Shown here in pieces: positions 24,072 to 33,700 of a stretch of DNA of 64,000 nucleotides. The notes beneath the pieces were generated by a model. The model was not told the origin of the DNA. It worked only from the letters and a program-made list of their open reading frames with translations, and searched no databases. Each line of letters starts with the position of its first letter. Position 1 is the first letter of the stretch. The stretch spans positions 6,537,579-6,601,578 of the forward strand of contig CM059975.1 of NCBI GenBank assembly GCA_030490835.1, read 5' to 3'. The position numbers were made by a program, and so were the translations under genes. This DNA comes from Annona cherimola (Eukaryota; Streptophyta; Magnoliopsida; Magnoliales; Annonaceae).

Positions 24072-24526
24072 TGTTAGAAAACAACCATTGATTAAATCCA
24101 TAATCAATGCAGGATCTATCTCATGCTAGAATTATTAAGAAATTAAAACCATAAACGGAAGCGTACCTGAATCCATGGATGCTAATGATCTTTGGCTTAG
24201 GGTCTTCCAAGTTAGTGCACCCGGGTTTTGGAGAGTGTAGCTCCTCTTCCTTTCTGCTGATGGATGACAGAGAGAAAACCTAACCGGTGCATAACTCGGG
24301 GACCACAACCCATTTTATAGGAAGCCTAGTTTCCTATTTCCAATTTAGTCCATCATAAAACTAGAAATTGGAATTTAGGCTATATGGTTTCTACGCATAG
24401 GAGATCCATGCTTTATTAAATGATTTAGGTCCATAAATCCTTATAAGATCACTTTTATGATTTGGATCATTAATTTATGATAGCACATATATATAAATAA
24501 TATATGTATGTCCAGAAATTCCAACA
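24072..24526 (-). repeat. 3' LTR of the Copia element
   Basis: 455 bp, beginning tgttagaaaacaacc and ending attccaaca on the plus strand. It differs from the other LTR at about 6 positions by eye (for example cccggg versus cctagg near 24228-24233), roughly 98.7 percent identity. Confidence 0.95.
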
Positions 24527-24545
24527 ATCTCCCACTTGGACTACA
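24527..24545 (-). other. Polypurine tract of the Copia element
   Basis: On the minus strand this reads agtccaagtgggagat directly before the LTR start tgttggaattt, the position of the plus-strand primer. Confidence 0.7.
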
Positions 24546-24949
24546 TGTATATTTATAATTATATATATGACCTTATGAGCTCAAAACTTTATGCTATCAT
24601 ACCAAAATCATTTCCGAACAATCTCGTCCATTAATTATGCCAACATAGAACCAAGGCGGCCTTTGTTACATTTATCGTAACTAGACCCATCCAAGATCAC
24701 ATATATCAAACATAACTAAACGACATAGATCAAGCATGGATGCGTAGCATGGAAATTACATGTAACGTGATCTAACATGCCTATTTCCAACTGGTCCACC
24801 TTATTTGGTGAGATCAAACCAATACCAAAAGTACTGAAAAATCAAAAATACTGAATTCTTTATTTCTGCAGAAAATATCCATAACCATAGTAAAGTGTCT
24901 AAACCAGAAAAGCAAATAAATACAAACTCCCACTTAACTAGCATATCAT

Positions 24950-25720
24950 TAAATGATACAACACCTGTATGAGCAGTATGCTCATGAAAGACCATAAGGT
25001 GTTACTCTTAGTAAGCGGATCCGCAATTTTGGAGTTTGTCGCAATATGCTTTACAGATACTTTATTTTCCTGAATCCTTTCCTTAACAACCAGGAACATT
25101 GCTGAACTCCTGTTGTTGTTGGAATATTAGACTGACTACTAATTTATTGTCACGAAATAACTTAAGTGGTCTTTCAATGTTATTTATATTTTGCAGCCCT
25201 GTGACAATATTCTGTAGTCATATTCCATAATTGGATGCCCCATAATATGCTATAAACTCTGTTGTCATGGTCGAAAAGCTATAAGTGTCTGCTAAGCACT
25301 TTTTCCTGATATAGCTTTTCCAACAAACAGATAAATATAGCCTGAAGTGGATCTCAAACTGTATTTGCATCCAATAAAGTAATAATCTGAATACCAAATG
25401 ATCTCTTACTTATATGACTTTCTGTATGTGAACATATAATATTTTGTTTTCTAAAAAATGTTTTAAAAATATGTTTGGCTGCATCTTAAAGATCCATTCC
25501 TGAATTACTTAAAATATCTGCCCAACATCCCAATAATGTACGCAGTAACCGAATACATACATCTTGAGATTCAAAACCTGAATATAAATCAAACTTCCCA
25601 CTGCTAAAACATAGGGAGTCTTTTGCATTTCCTTAGACTTAAAATCATTCTTGGGACATTGATTTAGATAAAATTAATTTTGTCTTCCTTAGCAAGGAGG
25701 TATTCTTAATTTGCAATCCT
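24950..25720 (-). pseudogene. Copia RNase H remnant
   Basis: Minus-strand translation in shifting frames gives the Copia C-terminal landmarks in order: STSGYIYLFVGKAIS, FLVVKERIQENKVS, then IADPLTK (about 25010-25030) and VFHEHTAHTGVVSF (about 24955-24995). Stop codons and frame changes interrupt it, so it is not functional. Confidence 0.8.
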
Positions 25721-26118
25721 GCATATCAAGTATCTTAAATATTTTCTTAATATGGGTATTTTGTAATAATCCAAGAATACATCTAGAATAATCTTGATAT
25801 ATCTGAATTCCTAATACAAAAGACATATTTCGTTTCAAAATTCTTTGACAAAAAATATCTTAAGTTTATGCAATAAACTTATCTTGATGTTGGGAAACAG
25901 TATATCTGTGTTACTCCCACTGAAAATATGATTTCTCCCACTGAAATTATAGTATATGCAATCATCAACCGAATTCATTTCAAGACCAAATGAAATGATA
26001 ATTTGATGACATTTGCAATACCATTATTAGGAAACTTGCTTAAGCTTGTAGATGGATCTTTTTATCTTAAAAACTGAAAATTTATTATAAATGTTATCTT
26101 TACATCCATTTACCATAG

Positions 26119-27976
26119 TGTTGGTCCCGAGTTGATGGCTAAACCCAAGAGGGGAGGGGTGAATTGGGTTCTTTAAAATTTCTTTTGGTAAACTTAAAAA
26201 TCTTAACCCCTTGAAAAAGTTAATCCCCTTTTTAAGCGAATGGAGAGCAAATAAGATAAAGCAGTAAAAATAAGTAGAACACAAGTTTTATAGTGGTTCG
26301 GGCAAACCTTCCCTACTCCACTCTTCCAAGCTCACACTCCGTTGTGACTTGGGTTCCACTATGTATTCCAAGAATACACTTAGAGTCACCGCTCTCTTCT
26401 AGATTCAAAGCTCTAGGGGGCATACACAACTAGAGCCACTTGCTCTCTTCTAGATTCAAAGCTCTAGGGGGCATATACAATCACTTGCACAAGTAGGTGA
26501 TGAGTCTCACTCCAATCACACCCTACTTTGCATACACTTGATCTTAGCTACCCAAGCTAAATCAAGATTTATACAACCAAATAAAGAAATGAATAAAAAC
26601 TACACTTTACAGATTTGTGTAGGCAGTTTTGAGCTCGAGGAAGAAATCAAAAATAGCTTGAATGATGATTGTTGAAGCAACTTGCAGTTTGAAGCTCTTT
26701 CTTCCTTTGAAACACTCAAATATGGAGAAAAGGTACTTGAAAATCTTTTTTGCACTTCTTTTCTTTCTTTGATCTTTAGAGTAGTGTCTCTCTTTTTTTC
26801 TTACGTTCATTTGAATGTCCTTTTATAGATTGAGGAAAATATGAACGTTGTAGAAGTGGTTGGCGTGCAATAAATGAACTCCAACGTTCAAAAATTTGAC
26901 CGTTATTATCCAAGTCTAAGATGAAGTCGACTTGGCCTGCGACTTGGCTTCCAAGTCGCACATGGAGTCGACTTGGCCTGCGACTTGGGTTCTTTAGAAA
27001 CTCAAGTCTGAGACTTGGGTCAACTTGGCTTTCAGACTTCAACTCAAGTCGATCCTGAAGTCGACTTGGGTTGCGACTTGGCTTGATCTATTGCAAAAAC
27101 GCCTTGATCCTTACTTAGTTTGCTTTAGATTTCTCCCTTTAGTCTTCATGAAAGTTGAGTGGCCTTTATGTTTGTAGTTCTTGTGATTCGATGAAGAGCT
27201 TGGCCTGGATACTCTTGAAATGTCTTGTATCTTGCAAACTATTTGAAAGCTTTGAGTCCTTACACGAAATATGTGTGTTCCTTGCTTTGTTTTGGACTCA
27301 CTTGATCTTCATGACTTGGGTATTACTTGATTTGGAAGCTATCTTGAAGATTTTGCTTTGAGCTTGATAGACTTGATTTGAACTTGAACTTGGATTCTTG
27401 CTTTGATCTTAAGTCACTTTAAGAATAGTCTTTAAAGCTCATTTGTATGTGAGAAACTTTAAATGGATGTCTTGGATATGCTTGAATCTTCATCTTGGAC
27501 TTCAAAACTTCTCAAGTCGAAGTTGGAGTCAACCTGGTTTGCGACTTCGCCCAAGTCGTACTTGGAGTCGACTTCGTCTGCGACTTCGCATCTTCGGGAG
27601 CCAGATTTCAACGCTGGACATTTTTGTATACTTCGAAGTCGATGCTGGAGTCGACTTCGTATGCGACTTGACTACCCAAGTCGCATGTGGAGTCGACTTG
27701 GCTTGCGACTTCACTCGTCAGAATTCCATTTTCAACTTTGTCCAGTTTTGGCTTGTTTGAAGTCGTTAGTGGAGTCGACTTCACTATCGACTTCACTCCC
27801 AAGTCGAAGTTCAAGTCGACTCGAAGATCGACTTGACTTCTCTGCTTTCCTTAAACACTTGGCAAACATATTAGTCATATATATATATATATAAATATAT
27901 ACTCAAATTAGTTCTTGTTAATCATCAAAACTCAATCCTTGGCCAATTTATTTTATTTTGAACATTGTTTCCAACA
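26119..27976. mobile_element. Solo LTR inserted in the Copia reverse transcriptase
   Basis: Starts TGTTGGTCCCGAG, ends GTTTCCAACA, and is flanked on both sides by CATAG (26114-26118 and 27977-27981). The TG...CA ends, TGTTGG/CCAACA inverted termini and 5-bp duplication are those of an LTR retrotransposon. There is no internal domain, so recombination between two LTRs has left a single one. It contains the words gaggggaggggtgaattgggtt and tatagtggttcgggcaaacc, which recur in plant Copia LTRs, and many copies of a GTCGAC-centred motif. Confidence 0.85.
26930..27840. repeat. Iterated GTCGAC-centred motifs inside the solo LTR
   Basis: Two clusters (about 26928-27082 and 27515-27838) repeat a ~35-45-bp phrase of the type caagtcgcacatggagtcgacttgg followed by ctgcgacttgg. 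The phrase is itself partly palindromic, since aagtcgactt is its own complement. At least nine irregular copies were seen. Confidence 0.75.
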
Positions 27977-28199
27977 CATAGCTCAAGGTTAAAACCCATT
28001 ATTAAAACCATTTATCTTGAAAGAAATTTTCAATAAAACCGGAGAGAAAATTTCTTTGTAATATATGCCTTCCTTTTGAGTAAAGTTCATTGAGACAAGA
28101 CAAGCCTTATGCCTTTCCACATTACCTTCCTTCTTGGTTTTAAATATCAATTTATAACCAATCAATTTTATACCTTTAGGTAATAGAATAGGCTACCAA

Positions 28200-29560
28200 A
28201 ACATCATTGTCTTTCATGAACTTAATCACATACTTATGGCATCAATCTACTTTTGAAAGGTTTTACTTTGCATTGTTTGATGAAATCGCCTTCCACCATT
28301 CCAATGTCATCCTAACGTATTGGCAAAATCTGATGCAATCATCAGAAACCGCATTTTCCTTTCTCTAGTAGATCACTTCAATGACATCCATTCTTGAGGT
28401 TGTTGAGCTTGATCATCAGGAATGTCCTGTTTATCAACGATGTCTTATAGATTTCTCTTTAAAGACATAGTCCCTAACTATATCTCCCCCTCAAGCTCAA
28501 TTTCCTCAAAGAATTGACATTTTTGGTCTCAATAGAACTGAATGTGGGATCATAGGATTTACATCTTGATATTGTTCAGCATATCCAATAAAATTTAGTT
28601 TTTAACAATAATAATAACTTAAATGACTACATAGCCTCAATAGTATTTGATTTGCTATCGCCTCCATCGATGAATCTTTCATCATCATTTGGCCTTTTAG
28701 CAACTCAAGTAACCTCACATAGACACCCTTACATGAATAGCAACATCAAATCTATTCATAAAAAATGTGTCTTTGGTCTAAGGCTAAATTAATACTGAAC
28801 AAACCAAAGTGAAAAATGTACCCATTATTAGTACAATTCTCCTCTATGTGTCCAAGAACCTGTCAAAAGTAATAACCAAATTTGTATTGGACCATCCATA
28901 GTTTATTCATCATTTTTCATGTCCTTAAAGGTACTTGCCAAGTGAATACTTTTAGTATATTCTTACTTTAATTTATTCTCCTTTTGCACATAATAAAAAT
29001 AAACTCATCAAGAGATCATTTATCCTTTTGTCAGTTATAATTAACTTTAAACTGACCAAATTGTGTTTAGGAGAATCAAAACTAAATGCACAAGCAAATC
29101 CGCTTTATCCTTAGTGCCTTTAGTTTCAAAGTAAGAAGAGATAAGTACTCCCTTATATTTCCTTTAACTTTATACCTTATTGAAATCAAGTTCGAACGAA
29201 TCGTACTTGTTTCAGCTTTATTACCTTTAGCAATACTTTAGAATTTTCTGAATATAAATTTTGGCATTAGTTACCCTTTTGGACATGATACCCCTTTGAA
29301 AGTTTTCAAAATTTTATACTTTATAATCATAAAACACATGCAATTTTAACAATCTCACTTATTAAAGTTCCATTTTTCCTTATTGGAACTTTTAACCACA
29401 AGAGTAGTGAATTGTTCAATCCTTAGTGCATGGTTTAGATTCATAATGCCTAGAATGATCATAATATTTTATTTTCATTACTTGAACATGAAAATAAAAC
29501 AAATATTGGCAGATATGGCACAAACAGATAAATTAACCAAAATTTGAACAAAACAATATG
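28200..29560 (-). pseudogene. Decayed upstream polyprotein region of the Copia element
   Basis: AT-rich sequence between the RT remnant and the repeated leader. Some minus-strand fragments near 28300-28560 resemble the linker before Copia RT, but stops are frequent. Gag and integrase motifs were not recognised. Confidence 0.4.
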
Positions 29561-29569
29561 TTCACATAA

Positions 29570-30650
29570 CTTTTATACAGAACTTTAGCAATTCAAATAA
29601 TGGTAGGGACCATCACAAGATACCTAGTACAATATTAATACTTAGTCTTTGGACAAAAGTATTAATTTGTAAGTGGTACTCTTGGTGCAGTGATCAAATA
29701 TTGATAATAAAGTCCTGTCAAACAATAAGCCTTTCTTTGGACCGACTATTGTTCACATGGAATGCCTAATAATTATCACATATTTATCACCGCATATGTC
29801 TATGTAATCCGGCCAAATATTAATCTTCCTTTGGGCCGATTAATATCCGCATAATTACATATCCACAATATTTTAGTGTAGTAATCAAATATTTAACAAT
29901 AAAATCCTGTCAAATAACAAGCCTTTCTTTGGACCGACTTGTTATTCACATGGAGTACCAAATAATTGTTGTATATTTATTACCATAAGTGTGTACGCAA
30001 TTCGGCCAAATATTAATCTTCCTTTGGGCCGATGAATATTCGCATGAATTACATACACACAATTATCTTAATGTCTTAAAAATAAATTAACTTACACAAG
30101 AGAGGCTACTTTGGTAGCATGTTGTTGCAATCAATTTATTTTAAAACATTAGACATCCATAAAAATACTTGTACCATTATTTGAATTTAATAAAAAATCC
30201 AAAATATTGAACTTATTTCTGAATTCCAAACATAAAACTTTAGTAAAAATTCAAATAATGGCAAGACCCATCACAAGATACCTAGCACAACATTAATATT
30301 TAGTCTTTGGACAGAAATATTAACTTGTAAATGGTACTCTTGTTGTAGTAATCAAATATTGATAATAAAATCCTGTCAAATAATAAGCCTTTCTTTGGAC
30401 CGACTTATTATTCACATGAAAAACCAAATAATTATCACATATTTATTACCACATGTGTGAATATAATTCGGCCAAAAATTAACCTTCCTTTGGGCCGATT
30501 AAAATTCGCATGAATTACATCACACAATCATCTTAATATTTTAAAAATAAATTAATCTACACAAGAGAGGCTACTTTGGCAGCATGATGTTTCAATTAAT
30601 TTATTTTAAAATATCAAACATTCATGAAGAATATTTACGCCATTATTTGA
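29570..30650 (-). repeat. Diverged repeats in the Copia leader
   Basis: A module containing aataaaatcctgtcaaa, aagcctttctttggaccgact, then ggccaaatattaatcttcctttgggccgatt occurs three times, near 29705, 29900 and 30360. A larger module that also includes aattcaaataatggcaagaccc and acacaagagaggctactttgg makes the outer part a ~650-bp duplication. Spacing is irregular and the copies differ by substitutions. Confidence 0.75.
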
Positions 30651-31299
30651 AATTTAAATTCCAAAAGATCCAAAAATAGAATTTTGCATGATAGAAAGCA
30701 ATAAATCATAGACACATGAATTTATACATTATTTGCTTTCTAAATATTCATAAACTAAGCATATGACTTAAATGTAATTTAAACATTTGCATGCATATAT
30801 GTTAATTTCACAAAAATAATATTTCTGGACCTATTTAGGTTAATCTGACCCTTCCATTCAATCCAGAATGTCCAAAAACATAGAAAATCACTATTGGATC
30901 GTCCAAATCGGATAAAGGGATCATCAGATATGTGAATTTTAATTTGGACGGTTATTGGGCTGCCACGTGTCCTTTTCTGGCGGGCTGTACTGTGGGTGGG
31001 CTGATAACGGGCTTCACTGAATGGGCTGGGACTGTTTGGGCTTGAAAAACAAGCCTGTCCAGACACAAGTGGGCTAAGCTTGGGTAGGCCTAGCTTACTG
31101 GGCTGCTTCCACATGGGCCTGTTTCAAAGGCCCGCCCAGGTAGAATGGATTCCCTTATGGGCTTGCTGGACTGGGCTTAAATTTGGCCCAAACCGAAAAA
31201 TGCTAGGGCCGGTTTGCAAATGTCAAGCAAGGGATTAGTTTGCAAATTTCTGGAAGGAGTTTTATGCAATTTAACTAGCCAGGGGGTTTTCTGTAAAAG

Positions 31300-32345
31300 T
31301 TCATCTCTTCCCTTAAAAACAAAAACCCTAACCCTAGCTTCCATATCCCCATTGCCCCTAGCCGCCGCAGCCCACCCACTCCCCCTGGATCGCCCCTGCC
31401 GGACGCCGTTCCCCTCTGCCGGAAAACACCGCCCTCGTCCGGCCAAGTCGCTGCCGCCGGCGGGATCGTTGCTCGCCGCCACTGCAATCTGCCACCTGCC
31501 GTCGTCGTCTCCGGCAACGGCTGAATCCTCCGGCAGCAACCTCATGCCGCCCGCATCCAGTCGTCGCCATCTTCATCTCCGGCAGCCTGAATCCAGGCAT
31601 CAGCGGCAACCGGCAGCAAAACCCAAACAGCAGCACCGTCCAGGCATGCCCGGCGCCGTTTCCGGCAACACCGTCTCCTGCTGCCGTTCAGCCCCTCCCA
31701 TGGCTGCTGTCCGCTGAATCCAGCCATGACCGGATGGGCTTCCAGATCTGGTTGCCAGCCAAAATCTGCGCCTCCCGTCCTGTGCAGCCATGGCCGCCGC
31801 TGCCGTCCACCTCCGCCGGATGACGGGTTTCAACTCCGGCAGCGACCAGATCCGACGGCAACCAAAACCGGCAGCGCAACCAGCAACCATCGTCCGGCCA
31901 ACCAGCAGCAGGCGTTTTCTTCTCCGGCCACATCACAGCATAGCTCCGTGTCTCAGGCGTGCCGCTGCCGTCCGCCTCCCGTGAGAAGACGCTGCCCACG
32001 CCGGGCATCGTCCAGATCTGCCGGAAGACGCTGTTGCTGTTCGCCTCTGCCGGAATGGTCTTCCCGGCAGCCGCAGCAACGCCGTGCAGCCTCCAGCCTT
32101 CTGGATCGCCGCTTGCCACCACCGATCGTCCGTCCAGTGCCGCCATGGCCGCAGCAGCCATCTTCTTCGGCATCTGTACCCAAACCGCCTGCCGCCGGAC
32201 GAACACCCAAACCCACAACTACCGTCCGGCCAACCAGCGGCGAGAAAAAAAAAACGCCAGATCTGGCATGGCAGATCGCCAGCAGCCAAAACCCGATCTC
32301 GGCGGCGGCAAAAAATCCAGGCAGCAGGTTTTTTTTTTTATATTT
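31300..32345 (-). other. GC-rich leader tract of the Copia element
   Basis: About 1 kb far richer in GC than the rest of the element, built of recurring ccggcag / gccgcc / cgtccggcc words. All six frames are partly open because of the composition, giving Pro/Arg/Ser- or Gly/Ala-rich peptides with no recognised domain. It lies between the primer-binding side and the repeated leader, where plant Copia elements have untranslated or captured sequence. No host gene could be identified. Confidence 0.6.
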
Positions 32346-32465
32346 GATTCCAGATGAACTGTGGCAGCCGTAACTGGGTTTTCGATTTTCTATAAATCCT
32401 TTACATGCATTCAAACAGCATACATGAATTCATAATTTTTCTTAATAATCTAACATGAAGATTAC

Positions 32466-32480
32466 GGCTCTGATACCACT
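32466..32480 (-). other. Primer-binding site for initiator tRNA-Met
   Basis: On the minus strand the LTR end tttctaaca is followed by ag and TGGTATCAGAGCC, the classical complement of the plant initiator tRNA-Met 3' end. This fixes the element's orientation. Confidence 0.9.
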
Positions 32481-32935
32481 TGTTAGAAAACAACCATTGA
32501 TTAAATCCATAATCAATGCAGGATCTATCTCATGCTAGAATTATTAAGAAATTAAAACCATAAACGGAAGCGTACCTGAATCCATGGATGCTAATGATCT
32601 TTGGCTTAGGGTCTTCCAAGTTAGTGCACCTAGGTTTTGGAGAATGTAGCTCCTCTTCCTTTCTGCTGATGGATGGCAGAGAGAAAACCTAACCGGTGCA
32701 TAACTCGGGGACCACAACACATTTTATAGGAAGCCTAGTTTCCTATTTCCAATTTAGTCCATCATAAAACTAGAAATTGGAATTTAGGCTATATGGTTTC
32801 TACGCATAGGAGATCCATGCTTTATTAAATGATTTAGGTCCATAAATCCTTATAAGATCACTTTTATGATTTGGACCATTAATTTATGATAGCACATATA
32901 TATAAATAATATATGTATGTCCAGAAATTCCAACA
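32481..32935 (-). repeat. 5' LTR of the Copia element
   Basis: 455 bp, same length as the partner at 24072-24526 and nearly identical. It is followed by the target duplication AGGTG at 32936-32940. Confidence 0.95.
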
Positions 32936-33193
32936 AGGTGGACTTACAAGTGTCTTGAGGAGCAGCAGCAGCAGTTGACGCGCAAATTAATTAAATCGGC
33001 CACCTTCGTTTGTTTTATTTTCCTGACCACGTCTGTAACATCAGCTATTTACATACGTTCATATCATGGCGATTTTTGTTTTTTACTTTTATTTTTGAAA
33101 TAAAAATGGGTGAAGCTTCCCTTGTCTATCCATTTTATATGTTTAGAGAAAGGTGCTCTGATGGGCGTGTGCTTGCTGGCAAGTTTTTGATAA

Positions 33194-33700
33194 AGGGTAT
33201 GTTTAAGAAACCATAAAATTTTTGAATGAAAAATTTTAAATTAATAAAAAAAATAATATAATATGATTGGGGTAATGATAAAGAATAACGAAAATAAAAC
33301 TAAAATAGATAAGTTAGTTATATGAATATTTATATAAAAATGATTAAAAAATAATGTAGTTGTATGGGAGGATTTAAAAAAATAATTAAAAAATAAGATA
33401 GGTGTGGAGAATGAAAATTTTTAAATTTTTAAATTTTGTTTTGAAATATTTTTCTATGTTTGGAAAATAATAAAACTTTTGTATAAAAAAGTTTTTAGTG
33501 TAAACATTTTTAAAATGAGATAAAATAATGTGATACGAATTACGATAGGAAAAATGATAAAAAAAAATAAGGTTAAAATAGATAAGTTGGTTGTAGAAAT
33601 AATTGAAAAATAAGAGTTTTTATAGAAAAATGTGAAGTAATAATTAAAAAATAGTGGTAGAGATTGAAAATTTTTAATTTTAAAAAAACTAAAGATGTGA
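33194..33700. mobile_element. Two head-to-tail members of the AGGTGTGTTTGGG MITE family
   Basis: The left end reads agggtatgtttaagaaa at 33194. The family core (aataaaactaaaatagataagttagtt, then gattaaaaaataa and aaaaaataattaaaaaataa) appears twice, with a junction near 33455-33475 (ctatgtttggaaaataataaaac). The ends are worn. Confidence 0.55.

Larger units (their letters stand above)
25880..28200 (-). pseudogene. Copia reverse transcriptase remnant, split by a solo LTR
   Basis: The upstream half (about 28063-28184, minus strand) translates without a stop as LPKGIKLIGYKLIFKTKK, then NVERHKACLVSMNFTQKEG, the RT N-terminal block. The downstream half (about 25930-26113) contains SIYKLKQVS and, after a stop, QWY and DDCIYY, matching the SIYGLKQASRQWY region of Copia RT. 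The 26119-27976 insertion lies between them. Confidence 0.8.
24072..32935 (-). mobile_element. Complete but coding-dead Copia LTR retrotransposon
   Basis: 8864 bp bounded by two 455-bp LTRs and by the same 5-base target duplication AGGTG (24067-24071 and 32936-32940). The primer-binding site next to the right-hand LTR shows the element reads on the minus strand. In that direction the order is LTR, PBS, a GC-rich leader, a repeat-bearing leader, decayed pol with RT then RNase H, polypurine tract, LTR. RT before or after integrase cannot be ordered, but the RT/RNase H motifs (YKLKQ, STSGYIYL, IADPLTK) are Copia-type. Stops and frameshifts interrupt the polyprotein throughout, and a 1858-bp solo LTR splits the RT. 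No gag or integrase was recognised. Confidence 0.93.

Noticed and set aside
24801..24995. Small minus-strand gene
   Set aside because: Its start, VFHEHTAHTGVVSF, is the C-terminal end of Copia pol, followed by unrelated sequence up to the polypurine tract.
29570..30650. Regularly spaced repeats that could suggest a CRISPR-like array
   Set aside because: Plant nuclear DNA; modules are diverged, irregularly spaced and lie inside a retrotransposon leader.
31177..32414. Many overlapping open frames in the GC-rich Copia leader
   Set aside because: Open in nearly all frames because of composition; low-complexity Pro/Arg/Ser or Gly/Ala peptides without a domain.
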